Below, piece by piece: positions 17,269-26,742 of a DNA stretch of 29,508 nucleotides (position 1 is the stretch's first letter; each line of letters begins with the position of its first letter). The stretch is from assembly GCA_021795795.1 (NCBI GenBank), contig JAJYPA010000048.1:1-29508 (forward strand), in the 5' to 3' direction. The DNA comes from Pseudomonadota bacterium (GTDB lineage Bacteria; Pseudomonadota; Gammaproteobacteria; Halothiobacillales; Halothiobacillaceae). Under the pieces are notes generated by a model. The model was not told where the DNA came from and made no database searches. It worked only from the letters and a program-made list of their open reading frames with translations. Made by a program: the position numbers and the translations under genes.

Positions 17269-18351
17269 ATGTTATTGATATTCTTCGACTGGTTGGCAAA
17301 ATTCTACAGTCCGTTCGGCGTGTTTCATTACCTCACGCTGCGCACCATGCTGGGCGTGCTGACCGCATTGATCGTCGCCTTGTGGATCGGCCCGTCGATG
17401 ATTCGCTGGTTGCAGTCGATCAAGGCCGGGCAACCCATCCGCAGTGACGGCCCCCAGTCGCATTTGTCCAAAGCAGGCACGCCGACGATGGGCGGTGCGC
17501 TCATTCTCGTGGCGATCGGTGCCGCCGTATTGCTCTGGGGTGATCTGTCCAACCGTTATGTTTGGATTGCCTTGCTGACTACCTTCGGCTTCGGCTTGAT
17601 CGGTGGTGTGGACGACTACCTCAAGCTTTCCAAGCGCAACAGCAAGGGGCTGGCTTCCCGCTACAAGTATTTCTGGCAGTCGGTGATTGCGCTGATTGTC
17701 GCTGTCGTGCTGTTCAATATGGCCAAAACGCCGCAGGAAACCGGTTTGATTATCCCGTTATTCAAGGATGTGCTGATCCCGTTAGGTTTCGGCTACATCC
17801 TGCTGACCTATTTCGTCATCGTAGGTAGTTCAAATGCCGTGAATCTGACCGATGGTCTTGATGGCTTGGCGATCATGCCGACCGTGCTGGTGGCCGGCGG
17901 GCTTTCGGTTTTCGCCTATGTGACCGGTAATGCCAAATTCGCGATCTATCTGGGCATTCCCTTTGTGCCCGGCGCGGGCGAACTGGCCGTGTTCTGTGCG
18001 GCGATCGTGGGCGCGGGTCTTGGTTTTTTGTGGTTCAACAGCTACCCGGCGCAAGTGTTCATGGGCGACATCGGTGCGCTGGCACTCGGCGCGGCGCTGG
18101 GTGTGGTCGCGGTAATGGTGCGCCAGGAAATCGTGCTGTTCATCATGGGCGGGATTTTCGTGCTGGAAACCGTATCGGTGATGCTTCAGGTAGCCTCATT
18201 CAAGCTGACGGGCAAGCGGATTTTCCGCATGGCGCCGATTCACCATCATTTCGAACTCAAGGGCTGGCCTGAGCCGAAGGTCATTGTGCGGTTCTGGATC
18301 ATCACCGTCATCCTGGTGCTGATCGGTTTGGCAACGTTGAAGGTGCGCTGA
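17269..18351 (+). CDS. mraY: Phospho-MurNAc-pentapeptide transferase MraY
   Basis: MraY transfers phospho-MurNAc-pentapeptide to undecaprenyl phosphate, making lipid I at the inner membrane. The 360-residue protein has about ten membrane segments. Hallmarks are [24 protein letters not shown] (the Asp pair), [21 protein letters not shown] and the C-terminal [12 protein letters not shown]. The start ATG lies one base after the murF TGA; the stop overlaps murD by one base. Confidence 0.98.
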   Translation: MLLIFFDWLAKFYSPFGVFHYLTLRTMLGVLTALIVALWIGPSMIRWLQSIKAGQPIRSDGPQSHLSKAGTPTMGGALILVAIGAAVLLWGDLSNRYVWIALLTTFGFGLIGGVDDYLKLSKRNSKGLASRYKYFWQSVIALIVAVVLFNMAKTPQETGLIIPLFKDVLIPLGFGYILLTYFVIVGSSNAVNLTDGLDGLAIMPTVLVAGGLSVFAYVTGNAKFAIYLGIPFVPGAGELAVFCAAIVGAGLGFLWFNSYPAQVFMGDIGALALGAALGVVAVMVRQEIVLFIMGGIFVLETVSVMLQVASFKLTGKRIFRMAPIHHHFELKGWPEPKVIVRFWIITVILVLIGLATLKVR

Positions 18352-19766
18352 TGGAAAAACACAGCCTCATTCTGGGTATGGGTAAGAGCGGGCAATCTGT
18401 GGCGCGGCATCTATCGCGTCTCGGCCTGCCGTTCGCGGCCGCCGATACCCGCGATGACGCTGCACTGCGTGCCGACTGGCTGGCGCAGTATCCAGAGGTT
18501 TGCGTCACCATGGGTGTCTTGCTCGAGTCGCTCCTGGATAACGTTGGGGAACTCATCGTCAGCCCCGGTATCGCGCTGGATTTGCCCTTGATCATGTCGG
18601 CACGGGCGAAGGAAATTCCCGTGCGAGGCGATATTGACTTGGCCCTGCATGCGACCGATTTGCCCGTGGTGTTGATTACCGGCTCCAACGGCAAGAGCAC
18701 GGTGACCGCACTGGTCGGCGAATTGCTGAATGCGGTTGGCGTGTCTGCCGCTGTGGGCGGAAATTTCGGCACCCCCGCACTTGATTTGCTGGCTGCCGGT
18801 GTACAAGTGCTGGTGCTTGAGGTTTCCAGCTTCCAGCTCGAATCGACCGACTTTGACAGCTTGCCAGCCGCACAGATGCCGGTGGCCGCTACGGTGCTGA
18901 ACATCAGTCAGGATCATCTCGATCGCCACGGCACGCTGGCGCACTACGCCACAATCAAGGAAACCGTACTGCATAAAGCGTGTCGCGCCGTATTGAACCG
19001 GGATGATCCCACGGTGGCTGCGATGGCGGAACGGGCCTCGGGCGAAGTGATCCGGTTCGGAACGGCTACACCGACACAACCGGGTGATTTTGGCTTGATG
19101 ACAATCGCAGGTGAATCATGGCTGGTACAGGCCGTGGCAAATGCACCCGCACTTCAGATTCTGCCTGTCCACGAGTTGGCTCTGGCCGGACAACACAACC
19201 AGATGAATGTATTGGCGGCCTTGGCGTTGGTACAGGCGGCGGTACCCGGTGTCGCATTGACCGATGAACGTCTGCTCAATGTGTTACGTACGTTTTCGGG
19301 CCTGCCGCATCGCGCCCAAACCGTGGGTGTCATCGATGGCGTGCGCTATATCGATGATTCCAAGGCCACCAACGTCGGTGCGGCCGTTGCGGCCATTGTC
19401 GGTATGCAACCGCCCTTGGTACTGATTGCAGGCGGTCAGGGCAAAGGTCAGGACTTTACAGCCTTGGCCGAATCGCTGGTCGGGCGTTGCGCCGGAGTGG
19501 TTCTGTTGGGGCAGGATCAGGCGGTTATCGCCGAAGCGCTTTTGAACCAGCCAGGCGCAAAATGGCCCGTTTGTCGTGTGAACTCAATGATCGAAGCGGT
19601 TCAGGCGGCGGCAGATTTTGCGCCACCACAATCGACCGTGTTGCTGGCACCTGCCTGTGCCAGCCTCGACATGTTCACCAACTATGAGGATCGCGGCATG
19701 CAATTTGCCGCGGCTGTTGCTGCATTGTCCGCCAGATATGCAAATGGCACGGAGGTTACCTCATGA
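18351..19766 (+). CDS. murD: UDP-MurNAc-L-Ala:D-Glu ligase MurD
   Basis: MurD adds D-glutamate to UDP-MurNAc-alanine in the cytoplasm. The 471-residue protein has the N-terminal Rossmann-like domain (LGMGKSGQSVARHL), the ATP loop GSNGKST (residues 111-117) and the central NISQDHLDRHGTL motif. The C-terminal domain has YIDDSKATN, typical of MurD. It overlaps mraY by one base and ftsW by 4 bp. Confidence 0.97.
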   Translation: MEKHSLILGMGKSGQSVARHLSRLGLPFAAADTRDDAALRADWLAQYPEVCVTMGVLLESLLDNVGELIVSPGIALDLPLIMSARAKEIPVRGDIDLALHATDLPVVLITGSNGKSTVTALVGELLNAVGVSAAVGGNFGTPALDLLAAGVQVLVLEVSSFQLESTDFDSLPAAQMPVAATVLNISQDHLDRHGTLAHYATIKETVLHKACRAVLNRDDPTVAAMAERASGEVIRFGTATPTQPGDFGLMTIAGESWLVQAVANAPALQILPVHELALAGQHNQMNVLAALALVQAAVPGVALTDERLLNVLRTFSGLPHRAQTVGVIDGVRYIDDSKATNVGAAVAAIVGMQPPLVLIAGGQGKGQDFTALAESLVGRCAGVVLLGQDQAVIAEALLNQPGAKWPVCRVNSMIEAVQAAADFAPPQSTVLLAPACASLDMFTNYEDRGMQFAAAVAALSARYANGTEVTS

Positions 19767-21010
19767 GCCTCACCGTGCAAAAACTGCTGCCCTGGTTGAC
19801 TGCGACACCACAAGATGTGGAAAAAGTGCGCAACGAGAGCATTCGGCTTGATCCGATCCTGATGGTTGCCGTGCTGGCGCTGCTGGCGTGGGGACTTGTC
19901 ATGGTGACTTCCGCCTCCATGGAATTGGGCGAACGTTTTGGCAATCCATTCTATTTTGTGATGCGCCAATCGATTGCGGTGGTACTCGGTGCCAGTGTCG
20001 CCGTCTGGCTCGTGTTGCGTCAGCCGATCGCTCGGTGGGTTGAATACAAGTTTTGGATTCTGATCGCCTCACTGTTGATACTGCTCGTGGTTCTGCTGCC
20101 GGGCATCGGGCATTCCGTGAACGGTGCCAACCGCTGGATTCCGCTGGGGCCGGTTAATATCCAGGTGTCCGAATTCGCCCGTTTAGGCTTCATCGTCTGG
20201 ATGGCCGGTTACATCGCGACGCATACCATCAAGCTGCAAAACCGTATTACCGGGATGGCGGGGCCTGGCATTGTCATTTTCGCGGCGAGCTTATTGCTGT
20301 TGCTGCAACCGGACTTCGGGACGACCGCCGTGCTCGCTGCCACCTTATTCGCGATGGCCTGGTTGGCGCGGGCGCAGTGGCAGATGATGGTGGGGTCCAC
20401 CGTGGTCATGAGTCTGCTGGGCGTCTTCGTCGTGCTTTCTGAGCAATACCGTATCGAGCGCTTGCTGTCGTTCTCCAATCCCTTCGCCGACCCGTTTGGT
20501 CATGGCTATCAACTGGCCAATGCGCTGATTGCCATTGGCACGGGCGGCGTCTGGGGGCGTGGCCTGGGTGAGAGCGTACAGAAACTCTCCTATCTGCCCG
20601 AAGCACACACCGATTTCATTTTCGCCGTATTGGCAGAAGAGCTGGGGTTGGTCGGCGTGATTGCACTGATTGCCTTGTATGGCCTCATCGTCTGGCGCGG
20701 GTTTGCGATTGCCAGCATGGCGTGGAAGGAAAATCAGATTGCCGGTGCGGCGCTGGCCTGGGGCATCAGTGTCTGGATAGGTATGCAGGCGCTGATCAAC
20801 ATGGGCGTGAATATGGGCGTGCTACCGACCAAGGGGCTCACCTTGCCGCTGATGAGTTATGGCGGTTCGGCCATGATCGTGGCATTGATTTCTCTGGGTT
20901 TTTTGATGCGGGTGCATCACGAGGCGGCCATGGTGGCCGAACTGCGTGAAGCGCAAATGATGAAGCGACAGCAGGATGCATCGATGCGGACAAAGGAGGT
21001 GTCATTATGA
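19763..21010 (+). CDS. ftsW: Septal peptidoglycan polymerase FtsW
   Basis: FtsW is a SEDS-family glycosyltransferase that polymerises lipid II at the septum together with FtsI. The 415-residue protein has about ten membrane segments after a cytoplasmic tail of about 30 residues. SEDS motifs present: GANRWIPLGPVNIQVSEFAR, LLLQPDFGTT, LAEELGLVG and MGVNMGVLPTKGLTLPLMSY. It starts at an ATGA overlap with murD and its TGA overlaps the murG ATG. A ribosome binding site (AAAGGAGGTG) just before its end serves murG. Confidence 0.97.
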   Translation: MSLTVQKLLPWLTATPQDVEKVRNESIRLDPILMVAVLALLAWGLVMVTSASMELGERFGNPFYFVMRQSIAVVLGASVAVWLVLRQPIARWVEYKFWILIASLLILLVVLLPGIGHSVNGANRWIPLGPVNIQVSEFARLGFIVWMAGYIATHTIKLQNRITGMAGPGIVIFAASLLLLLQPDFGTTAVLAATLFAMAWLARAQWQMMVGSTVVMSLLGVFVVLSEQYRIERLLSFSNPFADPFGHGYQLANALIAIGTGGVWGRGLGESVQKLSYLPEAHTDFIFAVLAEELGLVGVIALIALYGLIVWRGFAIASMAWKENQIAGAALAWGISVWIGMQALINMGVNMGVLPTKGLTLPLMSYGGSAMIVALISLGFLMRVHHEAAMVAELREAQMMKRQQDASMRTKEVSL

Positions 21011-22131
21011 TCGGTCAGGAAAAACCTCTTGTTTATGTGATGGCCGGTGGTACGGGCGGACACGTCATCCCCGCATTGGCCGTGGCTCGTGGCCTTGCCG
21101 AAAAAGGCTACGCCATTCGCTGGCTGGGCACCACCGCGGGCATTGAGGCGCGACTCGTGCCGGAAGCGGGCTTCCCGATTGACTGGTTGAAGATTGGCGG
21201 CTTGCGGGGCAAAAACCTGCTGACTCGCCTATTGACGCCCTGGCGACTTATCTGTGCTGTGTTCGTGGCAAGAAAATATTTTGCCCGCAACAAACCCGCC
21301 CTTGTTCTGGGCTTGGGCGGTTATGCCTCCGGGCCCGGTGGATTGGCTGCGCGTTGGTTGGGTATCCCGCTGGTGATTCACGAACAAAATGCAATCGCGG
21401 GATTAACGAATCGTGTGCTGGCCCGAATCGCCAACCAGACGCTTGCCGCCTATCTCAATGCGTTCCCGCATCCACCGCACAACTTCACGGTTGTCGGTAA
21501 TCCGGTGCGCCCGGAAATTGTGGGGATGCCCGGTGTGGCGCAGCGACAGATCGGTCAACGTGGCCCGGTGCGTGTTCTGGTCCTTGGCGGAAGTCTGGGT
21601 GCGAAAGCACTCAACGACACGGTGCCATCCGCACTGTCGCGGGTCAGCCAGCAGGTGCCGATTGCCGTATGGCATCAAACCGGGGCCAAAAACCTCGAAT
21701 CCACTCAGACCAATTACACGCAATGCAAATGGGCGAACGGCAGCGATTATCGCGTCGTGCCGTTCATTGATGATATGGCACAAGCCTATGCCTGGGCAGA
21801 TTTCGTGATTGCTCGTGCGGGTGCCTTGACTGTGGCCGAGATCAGCGTGGCAGGCATAGGGGCCCTGTTCGTGCCGTTCCCGCATGCCGTCGATGATCAT
21901 CAGACGTACAACACCGAACCGCTGGTTCAATCCGGCGCTGCACTATTAATGCAGCAGCGGGATATGACTGTGGAGCGATTGGTCGATTTGCTTATTCCTG
22001 TGCTCGGTGATCCAGCTCGGTTACAAGAGATGGCACAGGCCGCTCGCGACCGTGCGTTGCCCAAGGCATCGGAAACCATTGTGCGCATCTGTATTGAAAC
22101 CATGAAAAACAAGGCGGCTGCGAATGATTAA
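21007..22131 (+). CDS. murG: Lipid I GlcNAc transferase MurG
   Basis: MurG transfers GlcNAc from UDP-GlcNAc to lipid I on the inner face of the membrane, forming lipid II. The 374-residue GT-B enzyme has the glycine-rich loop GGTGGH (residues 14-19), a second loop LGGYASGPGG, HEQNAIAGLTNRVLA, the C-domain loop LGGSLGAKALND and the donor-binding VIARAGALTVAEIS. An AAAGGAGGTG ribosome site lies 4-5 bases before the ATG. It overlaps ftsW by 4 bp and murC by 8 bp. Confidence 0.97.
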   Translation: MIGQEKPLVYVMAGGTGGHVIPALAVARGLAEKGYAIRWLGTTAGIEARLVPEAGFPIDWLKIGGLRGKNLLTRLLTPWRLICAVFVARKYFARNKPALVLGLGGYASGPGGLAARWLGIPLVIHEQNAIAGLTNRVLARIANQTLAAYLNAFPHPPHNFTVVGNPVRPEIVGMPGVAQRQIGQRGPVRVLVLGGSLGAKALNDTVPSALSRVSQQVPIAVWHQTGAKNLESTQTNYTQCKWANGSDYRVVPFIDDMAQAYAWADFVIARAGALTVAEISVAGIGALFVPFPHAVDDHQTYNTEPLVQSGAALLMQQRDMTVERLVDLLIPVLGDPARLQEMAQAARDRALPKASETIVRICIETMKNKAAAND

Positions 22132-23599
22132 CCCCGCCATGATTAATTCTGTCGGAGGCACCCATCGCCCTGTCGCCGATATCCGTATGCGGCAACTACG
22201 GCACCTGCATTTCGTCGGTATCGGCGGAGCGGGGATGAGCGGTATTGCTGAGGTGATGAAAACCCTGGGATTCACCGTGACGGGATCGGATGTAGCGGAG
22301 TCCATGGCGGTTACCCGGTTGCGCCAACTCGGTATCCCGGTACAGATCGGCCATGCGGCTGAACATGTGGCCGATGCGGACGTCATCGTGATTTCCACAG
22401 CAGTCAAGGCGGATAACCCCGAACTGGCGGCGGCCCAGGCCAAACGCCTGCCGATTGTTCGCCGTGCAGAAATGCTGGCCGAACTGATGCGCTTTCGGAT
22501 CGGTCTTGCCGTGGCGGGTACGCATGGTAAAACCACGACGACTTCATTGTTGGCGGCGATTCTGGCCGAAGCAGGTTGGGATCCAACCTACGTGATCGGA
22601 GGCAAGCTGTTGTCCAGCTCGTCCAACGCACGGCTGGGTCGTGGCGAATATCTGGTGGCCGAGGCAGACGAGTCCGATGCCTCGTTCCTGCACCTACAAC
22701 CGCATGTCGCCATCGTGACCAACATTGATGCCGATCATCTTGAAACCTACGAAGGTAACTTCGAGCGGTTGGTAGATCACTTCATCGAATTCCTGCATAA
22801 CCTGCCGTTCTACGGATTGGCGGTGCTCTGCGCCGATGATCCGGTTGCCGCGGGAATCACTGCGCGGGTTGGCCGACAGGTGCTGACCTACGGTATTGAT
22901 CAGCCCGCCGACGTTCGTGCAACCGAGGTGTACTCGGATGGTTTTGGCAGTCGCTTCGTGGTTAATCTGCCGAATCAGACTCAATTCGATTGCCGTCTGG
23001 CCATGCCGGGGCGGCATAACGTGCTCAATGCGCTGGCGGCAATTACCGTTGCGCAGGATCTGGGCGTGCCGGTGGCCGCCATTCAGCAGGCGCTGTGCGG
23101 ATTCCAGGGTGTCGGTCGTCGGCTTGAGCGTCGTGGCGAGTTGTCGATCAAAGGCAAGATGCTGCCATTGATCGATGATTACGGCCACCATCCGCGCGAA
23201 CTGGAGGCTACCCTTCAAGCAGTCCGCGCGGCTTGGCCGGGCGTGCGACTGGTCGTGATTTTCCAACCGCACCGGTTCAGCCGGACCCGCGATTTGTTCG
23301 AGGATTTCGTGCGTGTGTTATCCACACTCGATCACCTGATTCTCCTGGATGTCTATGCAGCAGGCGAAGCAGCGATTGCCGGGGCCGATGGCCGTAGCCT
23401 TGCGCGCGCGATTCGTAACCGCGGTCAGGTCGATCCGGTGTTTGTCACAGGTACGGATGAGGCGGCGGCCGTGTTGCCAGACATCATTCCGGAAAGCGAA
23501 TTGGAGCAGCCCATGCTCGTTCTCACATTGGGTGCCGGCAATGTCGGTAGCCTGCCTGCGCTGCTGTTGAACCGGTATGGAGGGCAGAGCCATGCGTAA
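22124..23599 (+). CDS. murC: UDP-MurNAc:L-alanine ligase MurC
   Basis: MurC adds the first residue, L-alanine, of the stem peptide. From the ATG at 22124 it is 491 aa. The N-terminal HFVGIGGAGMSGIAEV, the ATP loop GTHGKTTT (Gly 132, Lys 136), NIDADHLETYEGNFERL and the C-terminal DDYGHHPRELEATLQA are MurC hallmarks. The N-terminus is long; ATGs at 22139 and 22187 are alternative starts and the first has no strong ribosome site. murB, which often sits beside murC, is not here. Confidence 0.96.
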   Translation: MINPAMINSVGGTHRPVADIRMRQLRHLHFVGIGGAGMSGIAEVMKTLGFTVTGSDVAESMAVTRLRQLGIPVQIGHAAEHVADADVIVISTAVKADNPELAAAQAKRLPIVRRAEMLAELMRFRIGLAVAGTHGKTTTTSLLAAILAEAGWDPTYVIGGKLLSSSSNARLGRGEYLVAEADESDASFLHLQPHVAIVTNIDADHLETYEGNFERLVDHFIEFLHNLPFYGLAVLCADDPVAAGITARVGRQVLTYGIDQPADVRATEVYSDGFGSRFVVNLPNQTQFDCRLAMPGRHNVLNALAAITVAQDLGVPVAAIQQALCGFQGVGRRLERRGELSIKGKMLPLIDDYGHHPRELEATLQAVRAAWPGVRLVVIFQPHRFSRTRDLFEDFVRVLSTLDHLILLDVYAAGEAAIAGADGRSLARAIRNRGQVDPVFVTGTDEAAAVLPDIIPESELEQPMLVLTLGAGNVGSLPALLLNRYGGQSHA

Positions 23600-24566
23600 T
23601 CCCTCTGTATTTGGTCGGGTGCTGCTGCTGCTGGGCGGTTGGTCGTCTGAGCGGGTGATTTCGCTTAAAAGCGGTGAGACCGTTCTTGGCGCGTTGCAAC
23701 GTGCAGGCGTCGATGTCACGGCTATAGATGTCCGGCACGATTTTCTGCCCGAGTTGTTGGCTGCACATCAGGCCAAGCCATTCGACCGTGCGTTCATCAT
23801 TCTACACGGCCGTGGTGGCGAAGATGGTCAGATTCAGGCCCTACTCGATCTGCTGGGTATTCCGTTTACGGGCACACCGATGGGTGGTTCCGCCATTGGC
23901 ATGGACAAGCTCGCCTGCAAGCGGATCTGGCGCGGGGAAGGCTTGCCGACGCCACCTTGGGCCATCGTCTCAACAGAGACCGAAGCGCATCGCGCACTCG
24001 AATCCCTTGACTTGCCGGTGATGGTCAAACCGGTAGCCGAAGGGTCGAGCGTGGGTGTTGCCAAGGTGGATCGCCCGGATCAGTTGGCGGCTGCTTTTCA
24101 CGAAGCTGCACGATATGGACAGGTGATGATGGAGCGCTACATCCGTGGTGGCGAATACACCGTGTCACTACTGGGTGGCCGCGCACTCCCGGCGATTCGG
24201 CTTTCTACGCCGCACGATTTTTACGATTTTGACGCCAAGTATCTGGCAAACGATACCGAATATACCATTCCGAGCGGCTTGAGTGCAGAGGAAGAAGCCG
24301 CCATGCAGGCCATCGCGCTAGAGGCGTTCGAACAGATTGGCGGGGCAGGCTGGGGGCGGGTTGATTTCATGCGTGACGAGCAGGGTCAGAACTGGTTGAT
24401 CGAGGTCAACACCGTGCCCGGCATGACCGATCACTCGCTGGTACCGATGGCGGCCCGAGCGGTCGGGATCGGGATCGAGGAATTATGTCTGAGTATTTTG
24501 GCGCAGACGCTGCCTGCCGAGTCGAAATCAACCGAGGACGTCGCCGATGATCAGGAACGCGATTGA
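23592..24566 (+). CDS. ddl: D-alanine:D-alanine ligase Ddl
   Basis: Ddl makes the D-Ala-D-Ala dipeptide used by MurF. The start is placed at ATG 23592, seven bases after GGAGGG, rather than the in-frame ATG at 23577, giving 324 aa. It overlaps murC by 8 bp. ATP-grasp features: LLGGWSSERVISLKSG (Glu 20 corresponds to the D-Ala-binding Glu of E. coli DdlB), HGRGGEDGQIQALLDLLGIP, MVKPVAEGSSVGVAKV and LIEVNTVPGMTDHSL. The usual ERE-V is ER-V-I here, a mild variation beside the active-site Glu. Confidence 0.96.
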   Translation: MRNPSVFGRVLLLLGGWSSERVISLKSGETVLGALQRAGVDVTAIDVRHDFLPELLAAHQAKPFDRAFIILHGRGGEDGQIQALLDLLGIPFTGTPMGGSAIGMDKLACKRIWRGEGLPTPPWAIVSTETEAHRALESLDLPVMVKPVAEGSSVGVAKVDRPDQLAAAFHEAARYGQVMMERYIRGGEYTVSLLGGRALPAIRLSTPHDFYDFDAKYLANDTEYTIPSGLSAEEEAAMQAIALEAFEQIGGAGWGRVDFMRDEQGQNWLIEVNTVPGMTDHSLVPMAARAVGIGIEELCLSILAQTLPAESKSTEDVADDQERD

Positions 24567-24568
24567 CA

Positions 24569-25384
24569 ATGGCCGCTGCAGCACGTCCCGTTCAGGCCAG
24601 GCCAAAAACACCCTCGTTGCGCGAGCAGTGGGATGCAGTCCTGCTGCTGGCCATGCGTCTGCTGACGGTGCTGTTCAACTGGGCTATTACCTTCGCGTTG
24701 CTTGGATTGTTGGGGCTCGCGGGTTGGGGCTTCTGGCAGAAGCTTCAGGTGCCGGTGACGCATATTGTCGTGCAAGGCGCGACTCCCGAGGCGAGTGCGG
24801 AATGGGTCCGGCAGGATTTGAGCGCCATCACGGGTCAGGATATCTGGCAAGTCGATCTCAACGCCGTACAGGCGCTGTTGCTGAAGAACACCTGGCTAAC
24901 CCACGCCGATGTGCGTCGGGTCTGGCCGGATACCTTGGTGGTCGAGATCGCGATTCATCATCCGATCGCGCATTGGCAGGGCGATCAGCTGCTGGATTCC
25001 GATGGTTCGGTGTTCCAACCAAATGGTATGTCACGTGGTCTGGTCGATACCGAGGCACTGCCCAACCTGGGTGGGCCGGATGGGAGGCAGTGGGCGGTGT
25101 GGGAACGTTATTTGTCGCTCAAGCCCGCATTAGCCGCCGAAGGGCTGGAAATGACGGGATTGATCGAGAACTCACGTGGGTCGCTGGATGTGATGTTGCA
25201 GGGCGGTACGAAAATCCGTCTGGGTGTGGAGCAGATCGAATCGCGTCTGCAGCGTTTGCTGGATGTGTATCAGAAAACGCTGGCGGGCAAGCTCGATCAG
25301 ATTGCTGTGATCGATCTGCGTTACACCAATGGATTTGCTGTGCAGTGGCGGAATCCGCCTGCGGCACCGGTGAAAAAGAAATGA
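24569..25384 (+). CDS. ftsQ: Cell division protein FtsQ
   Basis: FtsQ is a bitopic protein linking FtsL/FtsB to the rest of the divisome. The 271-residue product has a cytoplasmic N-terminus, a membrane segment (within about residues 28-53), a periplasmic POTRA domain (VTHIVVQGATPEASAEWVRQ to about residue 130) and the FtsQ domain (VRRVWPDTLVVEI). The TTG at 24563, overlapping the ddl stop and better spaced from AGGAA, is an alternative start that adds two residues. The Pro/Lys tail ends 42 bp before ftsA. Confidence 0.94.
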   Translation: MAAAARPVQARPKTPSLREQWDAVLLLAMRLLTVLFNWAITFALLGLLGLAGWGFWQKLQVPVTHIVVQGATPEASAEWVRQDLSAITGQDIWQVDLNAVQALLLKNTWLTHADVRRVWPDTLVVEIAIHHPIAHWQGDQLLDSDGSVFQPNGMSRGLVDTEALPNLGGPDGRQWAVWERYLSLKPALAAEGLEMTGLIENSRGSLDVMLQGGTKIRLGVEQIESRLQRLLDVYQKTLAGKLDQIAVIDLRYTNGFAVQWRNPPAAPVKKK

Positions 25385-25390
25385 TGCCAA

Positions 25391-25414
25391 TAACCTGGAA
25401 ATTAACCTGGAAAT
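25391..25414 (+). repeat. Perfect 12-bp tandem duplication before ftsA
   Basis: TAACCTGGAAAT occurs twice back to back (25391-25402 and 25403-25414) in the 42-bp ftsQ-ftsA gap, which is otherwise one of the few real gaps in the cluster. The ftsA start follows 12 bases later. Confidence 0.95.
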
Positions 25415-25426
25415 CGAGATAAGCAC

Positions 25427-26677
25427 ATGGCAATTGCAGTGAGAAAGGGAGAACGGGATTTGGTGGTCGGCCTGGATGTGGGCACCAGTAAGGTCGCCGC
25501 ATTGGTGGGTGAGTATGACGCCGATGGCAACTTGAGCCTGATCGGTTTTGGACAGTCGCCCACCAACAAGGGGTTGCGGCGAGGATCTGTCGTTGATATC
25601 GAATCGACATCCTCCGCGATTCAGCGCGCGATTGTCGCCGCTGGGGCTATGTCGAACTGTGAGATCGGATCGGTATGGGTCGGTGTAGCCGGAGATCATG
25701 TCATTAGCATGGATTCGAAAGGCATGACGGGAACCGCCGGGAGGGAGATCACCACAGCGGACATCCAACAAGTCGTGCAGTCGGCCAAGGCCGTCAAGAT
25801 TCCGGACGGGCAACAGATTCTGTACAGCGAACCTCAGGAATTCCGGATTGATGGTCAGGATGGTATTCGCAAGCCGCAGGGTATGACAGGGCATCGCCTT
25901 GAAGCGGACGTACACATCGTGACGACGGCCACGAACAACGTTCAGAACATCGTCAGGTGTGTGGAGCGTTGCGGTCTGGCGGTCACTGGTACTGTGCTTG
26001 ACCCGATTGCAGCCGCCACTGCGGTACTCAACGACGATGAAAAAGAACTGGGTGTGGCCCTGATTGACATCGGTGGTGGCACCACCGATATCGCCATCTA
26101 TACCCGAGGCGCGCTGCGCTACACCACCGTGCTGCCGATTGCCGGCGAGCAGATCACCAACGATCTGGCGTATGGCCTGACCACGCCACCGGCACAAGCT
26201 GAAGAAATAAAACGTAAATTCGCCAGTCTGCACCCGCTTGATGATCGGGCTCAGGAAGAAGAAATTGAAGTGCCCGGTGTAAGCGGCCGTCAGCCCCGAC
26301 GGATTTCACGCGACACCATGATGCGCATTTGCCGTCCGCGCGTGGAGGAAATCCTGGGCTATATCCAGGAAGCCATCCGCCGCTCCGGATATCACGAAAT
26401 GATCAATGCGGGCGTGGTGCTCACTGGCGGAACCGCCGCGATGCCCGGCCTGGTGGAGCTTTGCGAAGATTTTCTGCAAATGCCCACCCGCCTTGGTTTA
26501 CCACAAGGCATCAGTGGCAACCACGACGCATTAAAGAGTCCTGCCAACGCCACCGGCGTCGGCTTGATCCTGCATGGCCGGAGACTGGAGGCTCAGGGCG
26601 GAATCCCTGCGCCCGTCGGCGTGCAAGCTGAACCCGCGCTTGACCGGCTGAAACGCTGGTTCAAGGAACTTTTTTAA
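25427..26677 (+). CDS. ftsA: Cell division actin-like protein FtsA
   Basis: FtsA is an actin-fold ATPase that tethers FtsZ filaments to the membrane and recruits later divisome proteins. The 416-residue protein shows the phosphate-1 loop (GLDVGTSKVAALVGE), phosphate-2 loop (LIDIGGGTTDIAIYT) and the adenosine motif (VVLTGGTAAMPGLVEL). The C-terminus LDRLKRWFKELF is the amphipathic membrane-targeting helix. It is 42 bp from ftsQ and 65 bp from ftsZ. Confidence 0.97.
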   Translation: MAIAVRKGERDLVVGLDVGTSKVAALVGEYDADGNLSLIGFGQSPTNKGLRRGSVVDIESTSSAIQRAIVAAGAMSNCEIGSVWVGVAGDHVISMDSKGMTGTAGREITTADIQQVVQSAKAVKIPDGQQILYSEPQEFRIDGQDGIRKPQGMTGHRLEADVHIVTTATNNVQNIVRCVERCGLAVTGTVLDPIAAATAVLNDDEKELGVALIDIGGGTTDIAIYTRGALRYTTVLPIAGEQITNDLAYGLTTPPAQAEEIKRKFASLHPLDDRAQEEEIEVPGVSGRQPRRISRDTMMRICRPRVEEILGYIQEAIRRSGYHEMINAGVVLTGGTAAMPGLVELCEDFLQMPTRLGLPQGISGNHDALKSPANATGVGLILHGRRLEAQGGIPAPVGVQAEPALDRLKRWFKELF

Positions 26678-26742
26678 CGTGTTTTCATCCCGCCAATGGC
26701 CCAACCCATTGAATTTTATATTTGTTTGAAGGAGACGACATC

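Noticed and set aside
22694..23272. A 192-codon minus-strand open frame inside murC
   Set aside because: MurC motifs are continuous on the other strand; no evidence for overlapping coding.
25172..26233. A 353-codon minus-strand open frame opposite ftsQ and ftsA
   Set aside because: Antisense shadow in GC-rich coding DNA; composition and lack of motifs do not support a gene.
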